Below are positions 35,988 to 46,349 of a stretch of 64,000 nt of DNA, piece by piece. Position 1 is the first letter of the stretch. Each line of letters begins with the position of its first letter. The stretch is from contig JAMXSV010000022.1 in assembly GCA_027559495.1 (NCBI GenBank), forward strand, positions 62,001-126,000, written 5' to 3'. The position numbers were made by a program, and so were the translations under genes. Source of the DNA: Aurifilum marmelostoma (taxonomy: Eukaryota; Ascomycota; Sordariomycetes; Diaporthales; Cryphonectriaceae). The notes beneath the pieces were generated by a model. That model was not told the origin of the DNA and made no database searches. It saw nothing but the letters and a program-made list of their open reading frames with translations.

Positions 35988-36338
35988 AGGGCGGCAGGAA
36001 AGCTATTATCAATGGCCAGTATTGAGATTGATACCCCATTGACGGCCCTCAGGCATGGGGTTTGGGCCAAACCCAAAACAGCATCCTCGCCGGGGGTCAT
36101 CTCGCCTGGTCACCTGCGGGCAAAGATGGCTGCCATGTCAGTCAAGCTGCATTAAAAGCATCAATCCCGACACCACGACAGCATTTCGATAGGACTTGGG
36201 GAAAGCGTCTTTGAGCTAGGCTTCACCGTATCCCCCTCGGAGACAGGATGCCGCGGCAATTGAGAAGGCAAGTCACAGTTTTGTTTCAGCAGCATCTGTA
36301 ATCGAGCACTACTAAGGGCCTTTAGAGCTGACTGAGAC

Positions 36339-38204
36339 ATGCGAGCAAGGACGAGGGCATCTACTACGAGTGCAAACAAGACACCCACGTCGAGGCCACC
36401 CCGTCAGGGAATAGCCAACCAAGCCCGGAAGAAGGACAAAAAGCCTCTAAAGGCCGTTGCACCTGCCACAGGTCGCCGCAAGACCAGAGCGGCTTCGGGC
36501 GAGGTGGTGGGGGAGCAGTTCGATCCCGAGCAAATTATCCGCAAAGGTCGACGAACCAGGACACAACCAGCCAGAACAGACCCTCAAACGCCCGTTCCAC
36601 TGCCCCTGGCCGAGACTGGAAAAGTAGCGAAAACAAGCCCACAGCCTCGCTCAGGCGACAACAGTGTCGAGAACACAGTCGAGAACACAGTCGAGAACGC
36701 CATCGAGAACGCCATCGAGGACACCATCGAGAACACCATCGAGAATACCATCGAGAATACCATCGAATACAGCATTGGGCAGATATCAGGGGGGTCTACT
36801 TCCTCTTACGACAGCCCCCTGGACATCTTCTACAAACGTGTAGGGTATCTACCCCCACTGAGCGACGAGGTGTTCGACCTTCTGCAGGCCATCCTGCCGG
36901 ACCCGGAACTTATTGCTAGGATGGCTCGTCTCTCCGCCGCCAAGAACCCCAAAGAGTTCGCGCGAGGGCTCGATTATCGCAATGTTGCCTTGACTCCCTC
37001 ACCGGTCCGGGATACACGCATCGAAGAAATTAGGTCTCTACCGTTCCGGATCGACGATGAAGACCCAGTCGAACAAGCCTACAACGACAAACTCTGGAAC
37101 CTAGATAGGCGCAGGTGCAAAGACAATGGCGAACTTATCGTTCAGCGGACAGTGTTGATCTCTATGATTGACCGGTACCGGCTGATATACGGGAAAGGAG
37201 AGCCCAGTGCGACAATGCTCGACTTTTCTGTCGAGGACACCTGGGATTGCCCGCCCATGCCCACAATGGCCGCACGAAAACGGGAAAAGTTCCTCACACA
37301 GCCAAAACCCGACCTCGCCGTAGCCTTTCGGCGGGAGAACCTTCTTCCTGCTGGCACGAACTGGAAGATGTTCCCACGTGCGACACAGCGCCTGATGTGT
37401 TATGAGTCGTCTAATCAGCCCCTTGATGACCGTGCTTTCCACTTTTTGACAGTCGAGGCGAAGGCCCCTGGACGCGACTCCGATAATGTTGGCCGCGCCC
37501 AGAGCCTGAACAACGCGAGCCAGGCTCTGCACAACATGTACGAGTTCTTCAGAGAAGCCGACGACGGAAAGGGAGAGAAATTCGTAAATCTTTTCTTCGA
37601 CAAAGTCAGGTTCTTCACTGTGGTCGCGACTTCTGAGTCCATCACAATCCGAATTCACAGGGCTTGTCGTATTAGTTCCGATCCGGCTCCTACAGAGGGA
37701 GACAGGAGCGCATCGGATGCTTACAACCAACAAGGATTGGACTGCCCCATCCTTGATGATTACCCGCTGAAATTTTTATACAATGACTATTGGACAGCAG
37801 ACAGCCCACCCAAGCGACAAGAAGTGGTCGCTGAGCTCGCACAGATCCTGTACGGCTACGGAGTTGGAGAACTTGCCAATCATCTGCGAGAAGCAATTCG
37901 CGTGGTTGACCAGAAGCTCAAACAGTTTGAAAAAGATCACGGGTTTTGCTTCCACAGGGATGCCCATTATTACTCTCATGGGCAAGTCCCACCAACATCT
38001 CGCGCACCCAGCCAGCAGACTCGATATCAGTCTCAAGCAGCAACAAGCACCAACGGCAGTCTCAGTCAATTCACCAACAATCTCTCAGATGCACCCAACT
38101 TTTCTCATAACGCAATCTCACAACAGCTGGAGAATCAGTCTTATATCCAGCTAAGGGCACTTCAGCAGCCAGGTCGTAGCAGGAAGAGGGCCCGGAGGGA
38201 TTAA
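36339..38204 (+). CDS. Fungal protein of unknown function with tetrapeptide repeat and PD-(D/E)xK-like motif
   Basis: Single-exon frame, 621 aa. The first ~100 residues are basic and low-complexity (RARTRASTTSANKTP, KKDKKPLKA), suggesting nuclear location. Residues ~110-145 are nine tandem four-residue units of the VENT/IENT type. From ~165 a folded region begins (PLDIFYKRVGYLPPLSDEV). It includes KPDLAVAF near residue 325 and FHFLTVEAKAPG near residue 370, spaced like the PD...ExK core of restriction-endonuclease-like folds, then NNASQALHNMYEFF, VRFFTVVATSESITIRIHRA and a C-terminal VAELAQILYGYGVGEL helix. This layout recalls a widespread fungal family of unknown function (DUF7924-type, name from memory). 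The tail is Gln/Ser-rich and ends KRARRD. It stands alone between two gene deserts. Nuclease activity is only a hypothesis. Confidence 0.75.
   Translation: MRARTRASTTSANKTPTSRPPRQGIANQARKKDKKPLKAVAPATGRRKTRAASGEVVGEQFDPEQIIRKGRRTRTQPARTDPQTPVPLPLAETGKVAKTSPQPRSGDNSVENTVENTVENAIENAIEDTIENTIENTIENTIEYSIGQISGGSTSSYDSPLDIFYKRVGYLPPLSDEVFDLLQAILPDPELIARMARLSAAKNPKEFARGLDYRNVALTPSPVRDTRIEEIRSLPFRIDDEDPVEQAYNDKLWNLDRRRCKDNGELIVQRTVLISMIDRYRLIYGKGEPSATMLDFSVEDTWDCPPMPTMAARKREKFLTQPKPDLAVAFRRENLLPAGTNWKMFPRATQRLMCYESSNQPLDDRAFHFLTVEAKAPGRDSDNVGRAQSLNNASQALHNMYEFFREADDGKGEKFVNLFFDKVRFFTVVATSESITIRIHRACRISSDPAPTEGDRSASDAYNQQGLDCPILDDYPLKFLYNDYWTADSPPKRQEVVAELAQILYGYGVGELANHLREAIRVVDQKLKQFEKDHGFCFHRDAHYYSHGQVPPTSRAPSQQTRYQSQAATSTNGSLSQFTNNLSDAPNFSHNAISQQLENQSYIQLRALQQPGRSRKRARRD
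36666..36773 (+). repeat. 12-bp coding minisatellite, nine units
   Basis: Nine head-to-tail copies of a 12-base unit (consensus RTCGAGAAYACC) in frame inside the 621-aa gene. They encode VENT, VENT, VENA, IENA, IEDT, IENT, IENT, IENT, IEYS. Neighbouring copies differ by one or two bases, as expected of a minisatellite that gains and loses units. Confidence 0.95.
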
Positions 38205-41200
38205 TTAAGTGATAATAACCCATCTAGTTTTGGGTCTGCATGACATTCCTTGCAAAGAGTGATATCACGAAAAGAGTAGCTGTTACAAAGAACGCAAGTA
38301 TGACGATTCGCATCATTTCTGGTTTTCAAAGTCTCAAATCCGCTCGAATGTCATCCAAACCACTTGTCTTGCGAAATATGATCTTGCAGTCTAGGGCTGG
38401 AATGGGCAGCTTACTGTTACTAGTCAATAAATTGATCATCTTTGCGGGACTGCTAAAGTTTCACCTTCACAACTCCTCGGTCTCTCCTTTCCTGCGATAT
38501 GCGCTAAACGTTTTGCAAAGACTTACACTACACAGAGCATCCGAGCTTTCCTTCGATCATCCACCGGTGAGGGTTTTGTTCTGAGATTGAACGGAGGATA
38601 TTCTCTTTTTCAGCCATCTGGCACAGCTATGCGAAGTGTGAAATAAACGAAAGAACGTGTGTTGACATGGTTCAGCGACAAGCTTTTGTACAAGACGACC
38701 TGGACCGGACGATTACGGTGCCCAGTTAGGCCTGCCTTGACCGCCGCGGGCCACAGGTCCAGCTGAAACGACTCGGCTGTATTGATTGACAAGTCGTGAC
38801 CAGAGTCAGCAAGATAGGAAAGTTCCAAATAGGTATGTTCCAACACGAATAGTGAAGGGCTGAGATGGTGAGACATTAGAGTGTTTCATCGCACTGGACT
38901 ATGAGACCTTCCCATCATGATGCTCCAGTAATTTTGTCTTTCTCCTTTTGGAACAGAGACACTTCACTACTTCCGCCATTTCATATCCAATATCGACCAG
39001 TATTTGTCGACCACATATCGACCTCAGTATATCAGTCGTCTACCAGACGATATTCAGCATGCAGTGATAATGATTAGATATCTCAGGATCAAATACATAG
39101 ATATCAATTCTCTTCGCACGATCGGGCCGTGTTGGGCAACCTTGACAGGGAGGTAGGGAAAAAGCATAGTGTCTTTCCAAGGGTGCAGCCCTGCGAACTG
39201 CGTGATAGCGGCAAGCAGCAACAAGGAACAGGCCAACGTATTTCTGCAACCTTGCCAACAAATAAGGGAAGTCATTGGCTTTTCAGGGACCTGATCTGGT
39301 CAAGCTCCATATCTGCCAATCCAGCAGTGATTCAAGCATCATATTATTGGTCCCAACCTCAGCCATTGTGGTTCGGTGTTACAGGGAAGAGCTTGAGCCC
39401 GAATCACTATTTACTCTACGTGCATGTGAATAAAGGATTACATTCTCATGAAAATTTCCCGTAATATCTGTGGACCTTCAGAGGATGATTCTTTGCAGTA
39501 ATTGCACATGTACGCAAATTTCCGCGATATTTTTGATAATAGATGCATGTGGCAGTCCTGATTAGGAAGTTCATGCTGGAAGCTGTTTCCCAGCATGTTG
39601 ATGAATGCACACGATTTTCTAGACTGACCTGACCAGTAGAGAAAGACAACCCAATATCTATGTACACGTAGATGAGCCTGGAGAAGAAAAATATAAGGAG
39701 TCTGACGAGGGGCTGATACACTATATTTGTCTCTTTGACTCAGAGTGTACATGGTGAGCACGTCTATAGAAGGTTTAGAAATGGCTTCTGAACTGTCAAA
39801 TCCATGCCCTGAAACTCTAAGGACAATGAATCCTCTGCAATAGTAGCTTGAGTATGTGAAAGGTTGCTTTTGAATTGATCCCTCATTTCCCGCCCTGTTG
39901 ATGAAGTAGGCTGAACGTTGAAGGAGAATCTCATCATGGAGGACGCTGCAAAATTTCCACTAATCATGCGACAGCTAAAAGGATCGGCCACTCCCAGCTG
40001 ACTGGTAAATGGCTAGGGCCTGTATATCTGCGTAGCGCTCAGCACTCCGTGAGGCAGGTGAGTAATCAGGACCTTCGAATCAGATCCAATTATTCAGGTT
40101 ATGAAAGATTGAATCCAGAACATAAGCTTAACATTGCATGCCGGGATCCAGCCTGCGCACAATAGCACAGCCAGTCGTAGCCAGTCACGCAGATAATGAC
40201 TGGCCTTGCAACCATTGAGTGAGCTCCTAAAAGATAGGAAAGGACCAGGATGGAATGAGAGGCCCAGGGCGCGAGGTAGGACCAGGTTGATTCAGGACTC
40301 AACCGAGCTGCCAGATGATCGCAATGATATTTCAACCCTATCTCACTCATGTGAGGAGTACAGCTTATGTAAATTAGATTTCTCATCAGCCAGCTGACTG
40401 TGCAAACCAAATTGCGGTTATGACTTCTCATATTGGTGACGATGCGCCTGATTATCACTACACACCCGCTTTGCAGCTTTCCCACGTCCGATAGTACCTC
40501 ACCTGATTACACTCCACCAATCTTGAGACCCCCCACAGAAAAGGTTGCCGATCTTTGCTCGGACCCCTCACCAGCCGGGTCCTATTGCGGTCAGATTACC
40601 ATATACTACGGATCGTGGCTTTCGCTCCTGGAACCCTCTCGCGCTACGGGACATATAGAGCCCAGTAGAGTGAAGGAATCAGTACACACAAGTCATTGGC
40701 CGATGCTAGCCAAAAATGCAGCTGTATTGAGGTTCGAATGAAGCAGGAGGTATCTCCAACACTACAGTTTCGGTATACGAGCCCATGCAGATGAAGCTAT
40801 GCAGACTAGGTCAGAAGGGCTTCTAAATCACATCAAGACGAGGGCAGGTGTCGACGCAGACCACATGCTCGGCCTATCTCCCCCACTCCTTCTCTCTCGT
40901 ATCCCCAGGTTCCGGGGATGTTGTGGGACACATGTGCCCGACCAGCTGCACGGTCCAGGACTCAGCGGACTCGATGGCCTGCCGCAAAATCCCGAGGGAC
41001 ACTGTGCGGTCAAGATAATCGGGTGAAGAGACGCTGAAGCACAAGCCATCCCCACAATCTGCAAACGAGCACCGATCAGTTGGTCAAAGGTCACCAACGG
41101 CTCGGGGACTTTTAGGGAGCCCATCCGAGCCCTGATCGCTCCGAGAGACTGACCGAATGATCGGCTGCTGTTATTGTATTCAATTACATAGTGACCTACA

Positions 41201-43853
41201 TCACCGCAAGAGCCTTATAATGATGCCCACGCCTCTGGACAATAACTTCTCACGGTATAGTGATGGAGTTAGAGAAGAGAAAAAATGCCAGTAGGATTTA
41301 AAGTTACTTTGAGCTTTGGAAGTGTTGTGAATCTAAGATATTGTGCATGGACAACATCTAAGTAGTAGATGCCTTCCTAAGATGATATACAATGCCGATA
41401 ATAGCCATTTCATAAGAATATTTCGAGACGTTCAGGCCTGCACGTCCTTGTTGCAATGTACCAAGCACACCATAGTACCACAATAATGACTAAACCATCA
41501 CGATGCAGTATGATACGCACTTATGGTCGTTCAGTAGGGCAAGAGAAAAAGGCGCATGAAATTGATTATGAAGACGTGTGTTGTGAAGACGTGTGTTATT
41601 CGCCATTATCTACCATGCCAACACCATCCTCACGTCTGGCGCGTGCATCTGCTACTGGGACTGCATAGCGTTGTACTGTGAGTAATTACATACAAGAACG
41701 TTGGTGTCAGATCGGTGCTCTGGGCGTTTAGTTCAGGAGGATCCTCGCTCGAAAGGGTCGGTCAAAAAGGCCCAAGGGGGTGGGTGGTGGTGGATGACTA
41801 CGAAAAGTGGTCCTGCAAGAGGATTGCGCAGGCAGCGAGAAGATGACACGGACTTTCTGCAGCGGGTAACGTGCAAGAAAAGGTACCTGGTAACTGGCTG
41901 GCATGGTGTGCTTGAGGAGGAGTTGAGATACTGCGGTAGAGTGTGGACCGCAGGAGGCCAGGATGGGCGGAGCCTCTGCAGTGGAAGAGCGGGTTATAGT
42001 GGGCTCAGTGGATTCCGTGGCAGACATTCGAACCCTGGCCTACGCATGCCAAGGCGACCTGTGACGCAATTGCGGCTATAGGACCCTGGAACGTCAGTCA
42101 AGTCTTTTCAGCCTCTTCAGGGGGGCTTCTTCAGGGCCTCTCACTCTATTGACTTGGCACGGGTTGTGCCTTTCTGTAGTGTGCGGCTGCGGTCACCGCT
42201 GGAGTAGTGATGTACATATCACGCAAGTAACGTACTCGAGTACGTGGACCTGATGCAGAGCAGCTTGTGCGCTGGCGACACGCATAGTACACATGACAGT
42301 CGTGTACTGCAACGGTACAGGGAACACACGCCGAGTATTTCCACGAAGCTTGTGCTGCCCTGTCAATCCTTTCCTATTCATCATATCTCAGTATACCCCC
42401 AGCGAGAAAGCTCCAGGGACTAAAAAATAGAGAAAGAAAGAAAGAAGAAGAAAAAAGTCTAACATGGTCACTGCTCACTTAGTAGATCCCGTCCCTGATC
42501 CCGCCTCCCAGACTGGTTTTGGCACAGATTCCGGGACGGCGTTTAAAATTTTGTATGTTAGAGTCAGGTTTAGAAGTTTGCCTCGACGTAAGCGGCGGTA
42601 AACATTTTCACTGTCAACACGGAGGAAGGGGGAAAAAAAAGAAGAAGAAAAATCCGACCCAGAAGTGAGATCAGCCAAGGTACATGGTAGCCTCTTGACT
42701 CGTGCCAGCAACACGGCCGAATCATCGTCATTCTTATTCTGTATGCTCCAGTACTTGCAGTCGCTGCGAGACAGGGCCCTGTGATGATGATGATGATCAT
42801 GTCCCCGTTTCCTGTCACTACTAATATCGTCTTGAACCTACTTTGTCGGGCTAGGTCTTGACACACCCCTGAAATCGCCAACCAGTGCCACCACACATTC
42901 TCTCACACTGACGCACGACCATTAGCAGTGTCCCTCTCCTCCTTGCTTCCCCCTTTTCTGTTATTCAGACATGGATCGAAACTCTTTAGGATGCCCACTT
43001 CCAAACTGCCTCTCGTCAGCAATAAGTCAGTCATTATGTACACAAATAGCAGAACAGGATGTTTCTTTAAAACAACCCTACTCATCCTCATGTAATCGGA
43101 CCGAGGAGCCAACCGGCAGGCTTCAGTCATCGCATACCTCGCTCGCCCTTGACGTCGGGATGATCTGCATTCCTGACCCACCCGGTCCGCTATTCTGAAC
43201 CCACGCGGGTCCGCAGACGGGCACCGTCCGGATGCCTCGCCGCCGTGCTGCACAGTTTCCCTTTGCTTGTAAGCCAACTAGCACGGTAGAAGTTACAAAC
43301 ACATGCGAAAAGTATTTTTCCCCCGAGGCCGTGCAAAGCCGTGTAGAAAAAAGTATCTTCTCACGGTGGCGATGACCCGTGCCCTTTGTTTCTTTGGGGC
43401 CGCCGGCAAGTTAGTTCAGGACCCTGGCGGTCAACAGCTCTTTGGCGACCCGAACATCCCACCTCATCTTATCACTCCGCGTTTGCCCCGGTGAGAACTC
43501 CAGTCTTCACTCCACGACACCACACTTGCACTCCGCGATAGTGGGCCAGAATGACGTCCTGGTTGAAATCTTTTACTCTTCGTCTGTCCAATAGCGACCC
43601 ACTCTCTGGGGTTGCAACCATATGATGACATTCCTTCAAAAATACCCAAGTTACATGCTCACCTACTTGAAAGGCAGGTAAGTATTTAAGGGAGAGCCTC
43701 CACGGATGGCCTTCTCTATCGCCAGACTCTGGGGTTTCTTATTCAATCCATTCATCTTGTTCCTCTTTTTTTTTCTTTTTCTATCCTGTGTGTTATCTTT
43801 CTTGCTAGGAGTCGTACCTAGTTGAGAAGATTTACCAACGCAGAACAGACACA
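38205..43853. other. 5.6-kb gene-poor region
   Basis: No gene could be supported. The stretch contains short frames on both strands, simple repeats (GAAA/GAA purines at 42429-42453), a two-copy 15-base direct repeat at about 41569-41597, and a perfect 16-base palindrome ACGTACTCGAGTACGT at 42230-42245. A tRNA-like promoter pair on the minus strand is described separately. A minus-strand frame at 40828-41124 starts like a protein (GSLKVPEPLVTFDQLIGARL), but nothing continues it. The last 130 bases before 43854 are pyrimidine-rich and probably the promoter and leader of the transporter gene. Confidence 0.45.
42025..42078 (-). other. tRNA-like internal promoter pair (A-box/B-box), possible SINE or tRNA relic
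   Basis: On the minus strand, TAGCCGCAATTGCG (42078-42065) resembles a pol III A-box. About 30 bases further, GGTTCGAATG (42034-42025) matches most of the B-box consensus. Spacing is like that of a tRNA gene, but I could not fold a complete cloverleaf: the T-stem and acceptor stem do not pair well. A tRNA-derived short repeat is the main possibility. Confidence 0.3.
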
Positions 43854-45700
43854 ATGGTTGTCCAGACGATAAGGAAACACGCCCCCTCCACGGGGCACAA
43901 GGACAACCACCATGGTGTCCCTACCTACTGGAGCAAGTCCGGCCACACCCTCCAGAAGTACATCACAGCACTGGCTACCTGTGACTTTTTACTCTTTGGT
44001 TTCGACGTAAGTTTTGGTAGATTCATCGCAGAAATGCGTGCAAATGCTGACAAGATTGTTTACAGCAAGGTGTGATGGCTGGTATCATTTCTTCCGCCGC
44101 GTTCACGGCCGACTTCCCCGAGGTCGATGGAGACGACACCTGGCAAGGCTTTGTGACAGCCATTTATGCCGTGGGCTGCTTCCTCGGCGCCCTGTTCATC
44201 CTTACTTTCGGTGACCGGCTTGGGCGCCGCAGATCGATTTTCCTCGGAGCCTCCATCATGATTATTGGTGTCATAATCCAGATTGCCAGTGTTCCACCAA
44301 GCGGCGGTGCCACAGCCCAATTCATCATCGGCCGATGCATCACTGGCATTGGCAACGGTATCAACACGTCTACTGTGCCAACATATCAGGCCGAGTGCTG
44401 TCCTGCTCACAACCGCGGCAAGCTGATCTGCATCGAGGGTGGTAACGTCGCCGTTGGGTCCATGTTGGCCTACTGGATCGACTACGGATGCACCTATGGT
44501 CCACCCGCATTCTCCTGGCGGTTCCCTATCGCCTTCCAGTGCGTATTCGCCATTATCATCCTGGTCATGATGCTCCGGCTACCCGAGTCGCCTCGCTGGC
44601 TGTTGTCGCATGGCAAAACCGATGAAGCTGTTACGGTTCTGGCAGGATTGCACGACAAGACCCGCGACCACGATGATGTGCAGGGCCAGATGAACTTCAT
44701 CCTCGATGCGATTCGTGCCTCGGGTCAGGATGGCGGCAATGTGCCTATGCGGGAGATCTTTACGAACGGCAAGACGCAGCACCTGCGCCGGATGTTGCTG
44801 GGTGCCGGCAGCCAGTGCATGCAGCAGCTGTCTGGATGCAATGCTGTGATTTACTACTTCCCCATCCTCTTCAAGAAGTCTATTGGCACATCAGACAACC
44901 TGGCTCTGTTGCTCGGCGGTGTCAACATGATTGTCTATGCCATCTTCGCCATGACCTCCTTCCTGGTGGTCGAGAGAGTCGGTCGCCGGAATCTCTTCTT
45001 TATTGGTACAATTGGGCAGTGCCTTTCCATGGTGCTTGTCTTCGCCTGTCTCATACCCGGCACGACCAATGACGCCAAGGGTGCCGGTGTAGGGCTATTC
45101 ACCTACATTGCCTTCTTTGGCGCTACCTGGCTCCCGCTGCCTTGGCTGTACCCCGCCGAGGTCAACCCTCTCAAGACTCGCGCCCGTGCCAACGCCCTCT
45201 CCACTACCCAGAATTGGCTGTGGAACTTCTTCATCGTCATGATCACCCCTGTGCTCGTCGGAAGCATTGGCTGGGGCACCTACCTGTAAGTTATACTTGA
45301 TCTCGTTTGCATCCCTCATTCAGAGGCTGCTGTCCCTCAGCTGGCCAGATCGTCAACAATGCTAACCCGAGATTCCGCCAGCTTCTTCGCCGTCCTCAAT
45401 GCCATCTTCCTGCCCATCCTGTACTTCCTGTACCCTGAGACCTCGGGCCGATCGCTTGAGGAGATTGACCTCATCTTCGCCAAGGGCCACGATGAGCATA
45501 TCAGCTATGTGCATGCCGCCAAACAGATGCCCAAGCTAAGCGATGCCGAGGTGCATGCCATGGCCCGCGAGTATGGCTTTACCAGCTCAGATGATGAGGG
45601 CAGCCACAAGAACGCCAAGCGCAGGCACAGCGAGCGCGAGCGCCGCGACAGCGAGAAGGATATGGCGGCGCTGGACAATCAGAATGCCTTGATGGCATGA
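43854..45700 (+). CDS. MFS sugar transporter (sugar porter family), 3 exons
   Basis: Proton-linked sugar uptake permease of the plasma membrane with 12 expected TM segments. The exons are 43854-44006, 44066-45285 and 45382-45700 (563 aa, all phases agree). Signatures are FGFDQGVMAGI after TM1, GDRLGRRRSI in the loop after TM2, RCITGIGNGINTSTVPTYQAEC in TM4, PESPRWLLSHGK before the central loop, QQLSGCNAVIYY in TM7, VERVGRR and PETSGRSLEEIDLIFA at the end of TM12. The cytosolic tail is charged (RRHSERERRDSEKD). The substrate is probably a hexose, pentose or disaccharide; the sequence does not decide. It is followed by a GH5 glycosidase in the same orientation, but 650 bases separate them. Confidence 0.93.
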
Positions 45701-46349
45701 AGAAAAGAAGTTGTCATTCAATGATACCCCCCCCCCCCGGCTTTCCCCCCCATCACAAGACGAAAGAGTGTTGTTTTTTCGATGGTTGTTACTGGTGTGC
45801 CAGTCAGGTTTCCGACCATGAAAATCACCAGATACAATATGCGACGAATATGATGATATACCCTATGTTAGAATATCTCAGGAGGAGGTTTCAAAGAGCA
45901 TCTTTGAGACAGAATAGAGAGCAGTTCAAATAAATATGTATTGTTCTCTTGCCATAACGCTTACAGGGTCATTCCTCACTTGTCCTTCTCGTAGACTGCT
46001 TCTTACGTCCAAAACAAGGGGCGTGTATTTGATTTGTTTGTGTTGCGTGACTTTCTCGCAGCGAGCCTGTGTCAAACGCTAATTAAGAGGATTGCGCGGT
46101 CGGTAAACAGCAGCTTAGCCCAGAAGAGAATGAATTCCTGTGCTTAGCGGACGTCTTCTTGACGTCACTACGGGGAACGTCTCAGGACCTGCCCGTCAGC
46201 CTTAAGCGACCAGGACTTACAAGGTATTCCCCATGAACAAATCGTTTTCTGGACTCTCAGCAGCGCAAATGTTGAGTGGCTTCTTCACCCATCAGATTAC
46301 ATCTCCTTGACATTGTTGTTGGGTGCATCCTCGACTACGCCCCGAGATC
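45701..46349. other. Intergenic region between transporter and GH5 gene
   Basis: It contains a C-homopolymer at about 45727-45738 just after the transporter stop. Nothing else is recognised. The 3' half should hold the GH5 gene promoter. Confidence 0.5.

Noticed and set aside
36584..36775. Antisense frame with MVFSMVFS repeats, looking like a membrane protein
   Set aside because: It is the complement of the 12-base minisatellite inside the 621-aa gene.
40828..41124. Minus-strand frame starting GSLKVPEPLVTFDQLIGARL, protein-like at first
   Set aside because: No continuation in any frame downstream and Pro/Ser-rich low-information sequence after ~30 residues; could be a gene fragment but not supportable.
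42230..42245. Perfect 16-base palindrome ACGTACTCGAGTACGT
   Set aside because: An isolated short palindrome with no second copy noticed and no gene close by; chance is sufficient.
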